Under the pieces are notes generated by a model. That model searched no databases and was not told the DNA's origin. It saw only the letters and a program-made list of their open reading frames with translations. From Nitrospinota bacterium (GTDB taxonomy: Bacteria; Tectomicrobia; Entotheonellia; J063): a stretch of 6,063 nt of DNA. This document shows positions 1 through 5,527 of the stretch, piece after piece. The stretch spans positions 1-6,063 of the forward strand of contig RFHZ01000118.1 in assembly GCA_003696125.1 (NCBI GenBank). Direction: 5' to 3'. A program made the translations under genes and the position numbers. Numbering within the stretch: position 1 is the first letter of the stretch; each line of letters begins with the position of its first letter.

Positions 1-1170
1 CCCCAAAAGGTGGGAGAGGACTTCGGCATTGTGCTGCCCGATACGGGGAGCAAGGGCAGAGGGGGTGGGAACCGCTCCATCGATCTTGAAGGGGAGGTTG
101 GGGAAGGTGACGGCTCTCAGAAGCGGATGGGTCATGGTGACCAGCATGTGTCTGGCCTGAATCTGGGGATCATGGATCGCTTCCTCCACCGTCTTGACCG
201 GGGCACAGGGAACACCGTGTGCATCGAGGGTGGCGGTGACCTCTTTGACCGTCTGCTGCCCGATCCACTCCTGCACGAGCGACTCGACCTCTCGCCGGTG
301 GTGGATACGCTGGGGAGAGGTGGCAAAGCGAGGGTCCTGGGCCAGCTCTGGTCGTCCCATGGCCTGGGCCAGACGCGCCCAGTTTGCATCCAGACCGGCA
401 GCCAGGACTACGGCTCCGTCTCGGGCGCTAAAGAGCCCGTACGGCACCGTTTCCGGGAAGGTGTATCCTTCGCGGGTGGCCTTGACCGTGCCCTGGCTCA
501 AGAAGTAGCTTTGCACGGCGAATTCCTGCAGGGCAAACATGCAGTCGAGTAAGGAGAGATCGATATACGCTCCCCGGCCGGTCTGTTCCCGCGCATAGAG
601 GGCGGCACAGATGGCTCCCAGCCCGTGAACGCCGGTCAGGATATCGGCGACGGGTAGACGAAAGACCGGTGGGGGGCGATCCGGAAACCCGGTGATGTCC
701 ATCGCCCCGCTCAACGCATCGGCCAGCATTCCCTGTCCCCCTTTCTGCGCATAGGGACCGGTCTGCCCAAAGGTGGAGATGGAGCACATGATGAGACGGG
801 GATGGCGGGCAGAGAGGGTGGCATAGTCGAGTCCCAGTCGGGTCATCACGCCGGGACGAAAGTTCTCCACCACCACGTCTGCCCGGGCACACAACTCCCG
901 GGCAATGGCTGCCCCTTTAGGATGTTTCAGGTCAAGGGCGATGCTCTTTTTGTCGTGGTTTTGCTGGAGAAAGTATCCACTCTCTCCCTGCGTGTGATAG
1001 GCAAACCCCCGCGCATCATCCCCGGAAACCGGTCGCTCCACCTTGATTACTTCCGCTCCCAGAGCGGCCAGGCAGCGGGTGAGATAGGGACCGGCAAGGA
1101 CCCGGGTAAAGTCGAGGACCCGTACCCGGGACAGGAGTTGCGGGAAGGAATGTACAGACCGGGCTTCCAT
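1..1170 (-). CDS. CaiB/BaiF family III CoA transferase (C-terminus cut by window edge)
   Basis: The minus frame is open from an ATG at 1170 to the window edge, giving 390 residues. GGAG lies 6 nt upstream of the ATG, which supports this start. Family III enzymes move CoA between carboxylic acids through an aspartyl-CoA anhydride in the cytosol. The N-terminal block (about 16-45) reads RVLDFTRVLAGPYLTRCLAA and continues GAEVIKVERP, typical of the family. VVENFRPGVMTRLGLDY (about 100-116) and FGQTGPY (134-140) follow. PVADILTG puts the expected catalytic Asp at about 176, and TGRGAYIDLSLLD lies at about 197-209. The His-Asp pair of alpha-methylacyl-CoA racemases is not seen, so a transferase is more likely. 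IGQHNAEVLSHLLG near the left edge matches the usual C-terminal end, so only a short tail should be missing. It starts 34 bp after the aroQ-like stop, probably in one operon. The acyl substrate cannot be told from the sequence. Confidence 0.93.
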   Translation of the reverse strand, partial: MEARSVHSFPQLLSRVRVLDFTRVLAGPYLTRCLAALGAEVIKVERPVSGDDARGFAYHTQGESGYFLQQNHDKKSIALDLKHPKGAAIARELCARADVVVENFRPGVMTRLGLDYATLSARHPRLIMCSISTFGQTGPYAQKGGQGMLADALSGAMDITGFPDRPPPVFRLPVADILTGVHGLGAICAALYAREQTGRGAYIDLSLLDCMFALQEFAVQSYFLSQGTVKATREGYTFPETVPYGLFSARDGAVVLAAGLDANWARLAQAMGRPELAQDPRFATSPQRIHHRREVESLVQEWIGQQTVKEVTATLDAHGVPCAPVKTVEEAIHDPQIQARHMLVTMTHPLLRAVTFPNLPFKIDGAVPTPSALAPRIGQHNAEVLSHLLG

Positions 1171-1204
1171 ATCGTGCTCCTATATCGGCAGGCCTCTTAT
1201 GATC

Positions 1205-1651
1205 TTAGGATTGCTTCTTCTTGATGATCTCCAGCGCGGCATCGAGTCCCAGGAAGTAGACATGAATGCCGAAGCCCATGATCACACCGACCGCTGCCGG
1301 GGCGATAACCGAGTGGATCCCCCGGGCATAGTGGTTGGAGATATGGACCTCTACGTAGGGGAGGCGCTCCTTTACCCCTAGCAGGGCATCTTTGAGGGCA
1401 TATCCGGTATAGGAGAACCCTCCCGGATTCATGACAATGGCATCAAATCCCTCCTCGTACGCCCGGTAGATGCGATCGATCGTCTCGGCCTCGCTGTTGG
1501 AGTAGAAGTTTTCTACCTCAAACTGTTTTTGCCGGGCGTAGTCTTCGATCATCTTGTTCAACTCTGCCGCCGTGGTCCGTCCGTAGATCTCGGGCTGTCG
1601 AATGCCCAACCAGTTCATATTGGCTCCATGAATCATCAGGATCTTCGGCAT
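1205..1651 (-). CDS. aroQ: Type II 3-dehydroquinate dehydratase-like protein (AroQ family), divergent
   Basis: This 148-residue protein has the normal length of type II dehydroquinases, the small dodecameric enzymes that interconvert 3-dehydroquinate and 3-dehydroshikimate. Family landmarks are GANMNWLG (9-16, usually GPNLNLLG), Arg18 and Tyr23 in RQPEIYG (lid Arg and catalytic Tyr), SNSEAETID (51-59), NPGGFSYTG (75-83, usually NPGAYTHTS), and VEVHISN with the catalytic His103. IAPAAVGVIMGFG follows. The segment usually reading HAREEFRHHS is shortened to YARGIHS, removing an Arg that binds substrate in characterised enzymes; the His in NPGAYTHTS is Tyr81. The fold and core acid-base residues are therefore kept while substrate contacts differ. 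The start follows AAGGAGG by 4 nt. It lies 34 bp upstream of the CoA transferase with no other shikimate gene visible, so a catabolic or different dehydratase role is possible. Family is confident; substrate is not. Confidence 0.87.
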   Translation of the reverse strand: MPKILMIHGANMNWLGIRQPEIYGRTTAAELNKMIEDYARQKQFEVENFYSNSEAETIDRIYRAYEEGFDAIVMNPGGFSYTGYALKDALLGVKERLPYVEVHISNHYARGIHSVIAPAAVGVIMGFGIHVYFLGLDAALEIIKKKQS

Positions 1652-1706
1652 ACTTCCTCCTTTGCATGTCTCGTTGTCCGTCGTTACTCCTCGTCTCTGC
1701 GTCTAC

Positions 1707-1735
1707 TCTTTACGTCATCCCCCTCCTTTTGTCAA
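1707..1735 (-). promoter_or_regulatory. Candidate sigma-70 promoter for the aroQ-like/CoA-transferase operon
   Basis: On the minus strand a perfect TTGACA (1735-1730) is followed after 17 bp by TAAAGA (1712-1707), which matches only 3 of 6 bases of TATAAT. Transcription would start near 1700, giving a leader of about 50 nt before the aroQ-like ATG at 1651. The -35 box and spacing are good and the -10 box is weak, as in promoters that need an activator. This is inferred from sequence only. Confidence 0.4.
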
Positions 1736-1756
1736 ATGTTTTTCCTGCAGGAGGGG
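1720..1756. repeat. 8-bp inverted repeat bracketing the candidate aroQ -35 box
   Basis: CCCCTCCT (1720-1727) is the exact reverse complement of AGGAGGGG (1749-1756), with 21 bp between the arms. The candidate minus-strand TTGACA (1730-1735) lies in the interval. This could be a protein-binding site controlling the promoter. A purine-rich 8-mer pair could also arise by chance in this GC-rich DNA. Confidence 0.35.
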
Positions 1757-1881
1757 ATATTCCTGGGATCTCTCCGCTACCGCGACGCTGGAGAAAACCC
1801 TGGCAGCCTGGAAAGGAGAAAGAGTTCGTCCGGTTTGCAACATCATGCAGCAGTTAACAAGAATCGTGTTGAAAAAAAATA

Positions 1882-1912
1882 TTGACAATCAGGGAGAAAC
1901 AGGTTATGTAAT
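1882..1912 (+). promoter_or_regulatory. Candidate sigma-70 promoter upstream of the stress-protein gene
   Basis: TTGACA (1882-1887) matches the -35 consensus and sits just after an A-rich tract (1872-1879). TGTAAT (1907-1912) matches the -10 consensus at 5 of 6 positions with a rather long 19-bp spacer. TATGTA (1905-1910) gives an ideal 17-bp spacer but only 3 of 6 matches. Transcription would begin near 1919, leaving a leader of about 180 nt before the ATG at 2101. The AT-rich stretch stands out from its surroundings, which supports a real promoter. Confidence 0.5.
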
Positions 1913-1918
1913 GATGGA

Positions 1919-2100
1919 ATTCCTGGCAAGATCTTTCAGATAGACCGGTTTTCTGGGAGGTAATATGCAATCCCCCCCACCGGTACGAGCCACCGGTCTG
2001 TGGAGTGGGCATGGGTATTATGCCCTGCGACAGGGGCTAACCAGGGTTGTGCTCAGGCTCGTTGAGCATGTCCACCAGCCCGAAGAAAGGAGAGCCTTCC
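1919..2100 (+). promoter_or_regulatory. Structured 5' leader of the stress-protein mRNA, class not recognised
   Basis: This stretch follows the candidate promoter and precedes the stress-protein ATG. AGACCGGT (1942-1949) is the exact reverse complement of ACCGGTCT (1992-1999). A third ACCGGT (1979-1984) can pair with the same first arm, so two foldings compete. In the shorter one, TGGG (1954-1957) pairs with CCCA (1976-1979), placing the Shine-Dalgarno-like GGGAGG (1955-1960) in a stem. Further hairpins are CCCTG/CAGGG (2023-2027/2031-2035) and TGCTCA/TGAGCA (2050-2055/2063-2068). The last ends about 30 nt before the gene start. I do not recognise a known riboswitch consensus here, and no T-run terminator follows any hairpin. 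A regulatory RNA role is inference. Confidence 0.35.
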
Positions 2101-2571
2101 ATGTCTACCATCCTGCTTGCCGTCGCCCTCCAAAAATGGGAGCAGTACAGCGCCCACGCCCTTGCGGCCAGAGAGGTGGCTGCTGCCCTGGCTCGCGGTT
2201 CTTCCAACCACCTTCATGTCCTGAGCGTCTACGACTATGAGGATATCAAGACCAGTGGCCTTCCCCCTGAGATGGTGGTCAACTACCGGGAAGATCAGAT
2301 GCGCCGGACCGATGACTCCATGAAGCAAAAGCTGGAAGAGTACGTTGCTCCCCTCCGCTCCAACGGTTTGGAGATCACCAAGATTCTCCGTGTGGGCGAT
2401 CCGCGCGAAGAGATCGTGAAGGTGGCTACCGAGATTAAGGCCGACCTGCTGATTATCGGGACCCACAGCAAACGCGGGCTGTTCGACATCTTCCTGGGAG
2501 GAACCGCCCAGCAGGTGAGCAAGCGTGCCCCCTGCACCCTGGTGCTGGTCTCTCCCAAGAAAACAGACTGA
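2101..2571 (+). CDS. Universal stress protein (UspA) domain protein, degenerate nucleotide-binding motif
   Basis: This is a single-domain USP of 156 residues, the usual family length. AAAGGAG lies about 8-10 nt before the ATG at 2101. An in-frame ATG at 2047 would add 18 residues that do not resemble the family. USPs are cytosolic dimers of alpha/beta proteins that accumulate under stress or starvation. The N-terminal strand ILLAVAL (4-10) is followed by LHVLSVYDY (38-46), LRVGDPREEIVKVA (96-109), ADLLIIGTHSKRG (114-126) and APCTLVLVSPKK (143-154). ATP-binding members have Asp after the first strand (VAVDGS) and a G-2X-G-9X-G-S/T motif. Here the Asp position is Leu10, the second Gly is Ser123, and the last part reads GGT. 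ATP binding may therefore be weak or absent. The gene stands alone on the plus strand, with its own promoter and leader, and its stop is 6 bp from the convergent reductase stop. The partner process is unknown. Confidence 0.9.
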   Translation: MSTILLAVALQKWEQYSAHALAAREVAAALARGSSNHLHVLSVYDYEDIKTSGLPPEMVVNYREDQMRRTDDSMKQKLEEYVAPLRSNGLEITKILRVGDPREEIVKVATEIKADLLIIGTHSKRGLFDIFLGGTAQQVSKRAPCTLVLVSPKKTD

Positions 2572-2577
2572 AAGGGA

Positions 2578-3393
2578 TCAGCCGACGATATCCTCACCCC
2601 CGTCGATGCCGATGACATTACCGGTCATCCAGTAGGTCCCGGGATGGCAGAGAGCCACGATGCCGGCTGCAACATCCTGGGGAGTGGTCAACCGCTTCCC
2701 AGGATTCCGTTCCTGCGCCACGGTGATCATCTTTTCGTGTCCCGGTATCTTGCGCAAGGCCGGGGTATCGGTCACCCCTGCCCGTACCGCATTGACCGTA
2801 ATCCCCAGGGGGGCCAGCTCCAGGGCGAGCTGGCGCACGTGCGATTCCAGAGCGGCTTTGGCTGCCGAGACCGCTCCATACATGGGCCAGACACGTTGTC
2901 CTCCGGCACTGGTCATGGCAAAGACCTTCCCCCCTCGTCTCAGGAGCTTGCGGCGTACCAGATCCTGTACCCAGTAGACCAGGCTGTGCGCCATGACATC
3001 CAGGGTCATATTCATCTGGGCCGGGGTAATCTCCTCGTTCGGGGTGTCGGCGATGAACGGCTTCAGGGTACCAAAGGCGAGCGAGTGGAGCAGGACTTTG
3101 AGCTCGCCAGGCGGGGTCGTGGCCTGAAGCCGGGCTTCGATTTTCGCCAATGCCTCTGCCCGCTTGGCCGGATCGGCAGCATTCATGTTCAAAAAGAGGG
3201 CCTCTCGGCCCATGGCTTTGATCTGGGAGACGATCCGCTCCGCATTGGGCAGGGTGGATTTCCGGTCGAGGTGCACCCCAAAGATGTTCATCCCGGCCTG
3301 GGCCAGGGCGAGACTGGTTGCTTCTCCAAACCCGCTGGAGGCCCCCAGGATAAGCGCCCAATCGTTTTCTCCAAATAGGCGTTGTCCTTCCAA
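2578..3393 (-). CDS. FabL/FabI-like enoyl-ACP reductase of the SDR superfamily
   Basis: This 271-residue Rossmann oxidoreductase starts at TTG (3393), 4-5 nt after a GGGAGG site. The nucleotide-binding loop is GASSGFG (17-23, G-X3-G-X-G). LLHSLAFG (101-108) resembles the HSxAF signature of enoyl-ACP reductases. The active site reads Ser162, Tyr172 and Lys179. Tyr and Lys are six residues apart (Y-X6-K), the spacing of FabI and FabL, not the Y-X3-K of ordinary SDRs. The Ser-to-Tyr spacing of 10 also fits what I recall of Bacillus FabL. The C-terminus has ITVNAVRAGVTDTPALRKIP, in place of the more usual NAVSGG or NAVSPG, then TGNVIGIDGGEDI. The likely reaction is NAD(P)H-dependent reduction of a trans-2-enoyl-ACP or enoyl-CoA in fatty acid synthesis or a specialised pathway. 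It follows the XRE regulator by 30 bp on the same strand. Enoyl reductase is favoured over other SDR activities, but the substrate is unproved. Confidence 0.85.
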   Translation of the reverse strand: MEGQRLFGENDWALILGASSGFGEATSLALAQAGMNIFGVHLDRKSTLPNAERIVSQIKAMGREALFLNMNAADPAKRAEALAKIEARLQATTPPGELKVLLHSLAFGTLKPFIADTPNEEITPAQMNMTLDVMAHSLVYWVQDLVRRKLLRRGGKVFAMTSAGGQRVWPMYGAVSAAKAALESHVRQLALELAPLGITVNAVRAGVTDTPALRKIPGHEKMITVAQERNPGKRLTTPQDVAAGIVALCHPGTYWMTGNVIGIDGGEDIVG

Positions 3394-3423
3394 CTTTTCC
3401 TCCCTATAGACAGTGTTGAGTGT

Positions 3424-3714
3424 TCAGGACTCCGGGGTTTCCACAAATTTTGCCTCGAGATAGGCCTCGGCTTTCGGTACCTTGCGATAGGTCTTGATCG
3501 GCTGGGCAAACTCTGTATCCGAGACCAGTTCGTCATAGGAGAGTCCAAGAAGGCGGGCAAGGTTTTCGATGACCGGCTTGGGTGGGCGGAAGTACTCATG
3601 CTCGATCTTGTAGAGATAGCTCTGACTGATTCCGGCCTGTTCGGCGACTTTGCGTCGATCCAGCTTTTGCGCATCGATGAGCTGAGAGAGCTTCTTCCCG
3701 AATCGTTTCTCCAT
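3424..3714 (-). CDS. XRE-family helix-turn-helix transcriptional regulator
   Basis: This is a 96-residue DNA-binding protein. The chosen ATG (3714) is 7 nt after AAGGAGG; an in-frame ATG at 3753 would add 13 residues but has its AAGGA directly against the codon. The Cro/C1-type HTH covers about residues 5-63. FGKKLSQLIDAQKLDRRKVA forms the first helices, EQAGISQSYLYKIEHEYFRPP holds the turn and recognition helix, and IENLARLLGLSYDELV closes the domain. The remaining tail of about 33 residues (KTYRKVPKAEAYLEAKF) is charged, matches no sensor domain I know, and may aid dimerisation. It leads an operon with the enoyl reductase and faces leuC across a 317-bp region with a palindrome 59 bp upstream of its start. 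Autoregulation and control of the reductase or the LeuCD genes are reasonable inferences. A toxin-antitoxin antitoxin is less likely because the partner is a full-length enzyme. Confidence 0.9.
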   Translation of the reverse strand: MEKRFGKKLSQLIDAQKLDRRKVAEQAGISQSYLYKIEHEYFRPPKPVIENLARLLGLSYDELVSDTEFAQPIKTYRKVPKAEAYLEAKFVETPES

Positions 3715-4031
3715 ACAAACCCTCCTTGTGCATACTTTGACCCTCTGATTCATTCCTTACTGTTTCAGCAGGTAGGGGCACAGCGCGCTGCGCCCCTAGA
3801 TGTCCGGTGGCCTTTGGCCTGCCTTTCTTTGTCTCCTCCGTGACGAACTACGGTTTTCCTCATCCAGCCATTTGCATTCTACACGAAATTTCCGTATATT
3901 ACCAGCAGGAATTCATAGTCCCAGGGGGAAGTTTTTCCCGCCTCGGTTTGCTCTTCACCCCCTTCTCAGCGAAGTGCTACAGTCTAAGGCAACAGGAGAA
4001 GAGAAAGAGTCAAGGAAAGGAGTAGGTACCA
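3715..4031. promoter_or_regulatory. Divergent intergenic control region between the XRE gene and leuC
   Basis: This 317-bp stretch contains no credible gene. Besides the palindrome it holds an AT-richer core around 3870-3915. On the plus strand TATATT (3895-3900) matches the -10 consensus at 5 of 6 positions with TTGCAT 17 bp upstream (3872-3877), a poor -35; this could serve leuC with a leader of about 125 nt. On the minus strand TAGAAT (revcomp of 3878-3883) is a 5-of-6 -10 match without a good -35. GGGAA/TTCCC (3926-3930/3935-3939) is a short hairpin. No leucine-rich leader peptide or T-box element was found, so leuC attenuation is not supported. Confidence 0.35.
3773..3798. repeat. 26-bp near-perfect palindrome between the XRE gene and leuC
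   Basis: The left half TAGGGGCACAGCG and the right half CGCTGCGCCCCTA are reverse complements at 12 of 13 positions, the only mismatch being A3780/C3791. The central CAGCGCGCTG is a perfect palindrome. It lies 58 bp beyond the XRE start and about 230 bp before leuC. It may be an operator for the XRE protein. It also resembles the dispersed palindromes with TAGGGGC and GCCCCTA ends found between genes in many bacterial genomes. No T-run follows on either strand, so it is not a typical terminator. Confidence 0.6.
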
Positions 4032-5333
4032 ATGCCGATGACCCTGAGCGAAAAGATCATTGCCAAGAAAGCGGGAAAGGCCCGGGTGGCTCCCGGAGAT
4101 TTTGTGACCGTGAAACCGGATGTGATGATGGGTAACGATATCACCGCCTCCATGACCATCAGGATCCTGGAGGAACATGGGATCGATTCCTTCCCGGAAC
4201 CGGATAAGATGTTTCTGGTCATGAGTCATTTTGTGCCGGCCAAGGATATCCCCTCGGCCCGGATGGCCAAGGTGTGCCGGGATTTTGCCCGTAAACATAA
4301 CCTCAAACACTATTTTGAAACCGGCCAGGGCGGGATCGAGCATGCCCTCCTCCCCGACGAGGGATACGTGGTGGCCGGGGATCTGGTCCTGGGAGCGGAT
4401 TCGCATAGCTGTACCTATGGTGGGGTCCATACCTTTGCCACCGGCATCGGGTCTACCGATCTGGCAGCCGCCTGGGCAACGGGAGAGCTCTGGCTCAGGG
4501 TGCCGGAAACGGTCAAGGTGGTGTTTCATGGGGTCCCAGAAAATCCCTGGGTATCGGGCAAAGATCTGGTCCTCTTCTTGATCAGCCAGATCGGGGATGA
4601 TGGAGCCCTGTACCAGGCCCTGGAGTACCAGGGAGAGGCCATTGAGCATCTCTCGGTAGAGGGCCGCCTGACCATGGCCAACATGGCCATTGAAGCGGGA
4701 GCCAAGAGCGCCATCTTCCCCTGTGATCAGAAGCTGCTCGCCTATGAGGAAGGCCGGGCCAGGCGCCCTATCGACCCGGTAGAAGCGGATCAGGGGGCCT
4801 CCTACGCCCGGATCTATGAGTGGGATGCCACCAGGATCGAGCCCCAGGTGGCCTACCCGCATCTCCCCAGCAACACGCGACCGGTAAGCCAGGCCATGCA
4901 GGAGAAGATCAAGATCGATACGGTCTTCATCGGCTCCTGTACCAACGCCAGGATCGAAGATCTGCGGATAGCGGCCAGGATCCTGCAGGGAAAACACCTG
5001 GCTCCCTGGACACGTGGGGTAGCCATTCCCGCGACGCATAACATCTACCTGCAGGCCCTTTCGGAGGGACTCATCGAGATCTTTTCCCGTGCCGGGTTTA
5101 CGGTGACGGAAGGGACCTGTGGTCCCTGCCTGGGTGGATACATGGGAGTGGTGGGAGAAGGAGAACGGATGCTTTCCACCTCTAATCGAAACTTTATCGG
5201 TCGTACCGGTGATCCCAAGGGAGAGACCTATCTCTGTTCTCCGGCCGTGGCTGCGGCTTCGGCCCTCACCGGTTATATCACCGATCCGCGTGAGGTGATA
5301 GATGATAAGGAGGCGATGAGCCAGTTTGCCTGA
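4032..5333 (+). CDS. leuC: LeuC-type hydro-lyase large subunit (3-isopropylmalate dehydratase family, [4Fe-4S])
   Basis: This 433-residue protein is the short LeuC type of archaea and many anaerobes, rather than the enteric type of about 466. The start is 9 nt after AAAGGAG. With LeuD it should remove and re-add water to isomerise 2-isopropylmalate to 3-isopropylmalate in leucine synthesis. Homoaconitase, citramalate or dimethylmaleate hydratases share the fold. Visible motifs are PDVMMGNDITA (29-39), FETGQGGIEH (95-104), LGADSHSCTYGG (120-131) and TGIGSTDLA (137-145). Expected [4Fe-4S] ligands are Cys303 in GSCTNARIEDLR and Cys363 and Cys366 in TCGPCLGG. RNFIGRTGDPKGETYLCSPA and AAASALTGYITDP close the protein. 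The residue after CGPCLGG is Tyr370 where I expect His in most relatives. The small subunit follows after 207 bp of repeats, an unusual gap. Family is secure; leucine synthesis is likely but not certain without leuA or leuB in view. Confidence 0.93.
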   Translation: MPMTLSEKIIAKKAGKARVAPGDFVTVKPDVMMGNDITASMTIRILEEHGIDSFPEPDKMFLVMSHFVPAKDIPSARMAKVCRDFARKHNLKHYFETGQGGIEHALLPDEGYVVAGDLVLGADSHSCTYGGVHTFATGIGSTDLAAAWATGELWLRVPETVKVVFHGVPENPWVSGKDLVLFLISQIGDDGALYQALEYQGEAIEHLSVEGRLTMANMAIEAGAKSAIFPCDQKLLAYEEGRARRPIDPVEADQGASYARIYEWDATRIEPQVAYPHLPSNTRPVSQAMQEKIKIDTVFIGSCTNARIEDLRIAARILQGKHLAPWTRGVAIPATHNIYLQALSEGLIEIFSRAGFTVTEGTCGPCLGGYMGVVGEGERMLSTSNRNFIGRTGDPKGETYLCSPAVAAASALTGYITDPREVIDDKEAMSQFA

Positions 5334-5376
5334 AGTGGGCTGCTGGGGGAGAGACACCACGGAGGCATGGAGGGAT

Positions 5377-5419
5377 AAAGACCAGGCACAGAGGCACGAA
5401 AGACCAGGCACAGAGGCAC
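5377..5419. repeat. Two-copy 22-bp tandem repeat in the leuC-leuD spacer
   Basis: AAAGACCAGGCACAGAGGCA followed by C occurs at 5377-5397 and again, exactly, at 5399-5419, a 22-bp period with one joining base. A third copy begins at about 5420 but fades after AAAG. The purine-rich GGCACAGAGGCAC wording resembles dispersed CACAGAG/CACGGAG repeats common between genes of some bacteria. CACGGAGG occurs on both sides of the repeat block, at 5358-5365 and 5513-5520. Confidence 0.85.
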
Positions 5420-5431
5420 AAAGAATTTACA

Positions 5432-5494
5432 CAGTCCTCAGTCCTCATCACTCAGTCCTCAGTCCTCATTACTCGTTACACAGTCCTCAGTCCT
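5432..5494. repeat. Nine-unit heptamer array (CAGTCCT) in the leuC-leuD spacer
   Basis: The 63 bp divide exactly into nine 7-bp units. Units 1, 2, 4, 5, 8 and 9 are CAGTCCT; unit 3 is CATCACT, unit 6 CATTACT and unit 7 CGTTACA. A 21-bp higher-order unit (two perfect heptamers plus a degenerate one) repeats, so the array looks to have grown by duplicating triplets of heptamers. There is no coding frame of note and no unique spacers, so it is not a CRISPR array. It could be a slippage-prone, length-variable locus between two subunit genes. Confidence 0.9.
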
Positions 5495-5511
5495 GAGAGA
5501 GGGGAACAGAA

Positions 5512-5527
5512 ACACGGAGGACACGGA
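5512..5527. repeat. Short direct repeat ACACGGA next to the leuD ribosome binding site
   Basis: ACACGGA occurs at 5512-5518 and 5521-5527 with a 9-bp period. The last A of the second copy runs into AAAGGAG (5527-5533), the ribosome binding site 7 nt before the leuD ATG. The edge of the repeat block therefore touches the translation signal. Confidence 0.6.

Noticed and set aside
10-552. 180-codon plus-strand frame at the left end
   Set aside because: It is antisense to the CoA transferase, whose family motifs are unmistakable.
2047-2571. Longer start of the stress-protein gene at 2047
   Set aside because: The added 18 residues precede the family's first strand, overlap the 2050-2068 hairpin and lack a good ribosome binding site.
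2644-3378. 244-codon plus-strand frame and a 247-codon minus-strand frame (2618-3361) over the reductase
   Set aside because: Both are shadows of the reductase gene, which has clear motifs and a ribosome binding site.
3424-3753. Longer start of the XRE gene at 3753
   Set aside because: The 13 extra residues do not look like the family, and the ATG at 3714 has a far better placed AAGGAGG.
3773-3798. Rho-independent terminator
   Set aside because: The stem is strong but no T-run follows on either strand, and no gene ends nearby.
3900-4031. T-box or leucine leader-peptide attenuator before leuC
   Set aside because: No T-box consensus, no run of leucine codons in a short ORF and no terminator hairpin with a T-run was found.
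3984-5411. 475-codon open frame on the minus strand covering all of leuC
   Set aside because: It lies exactly antisense to a well-conserved leuC, its translation is low-complexity and matches no family I know, and its length is explained by GC-rich codon bias.
5377-5494. CRISPR array
   Set aside because: Repeats are contiguous or nearly so, without unique spacers of constant length, and no cas gene is present.
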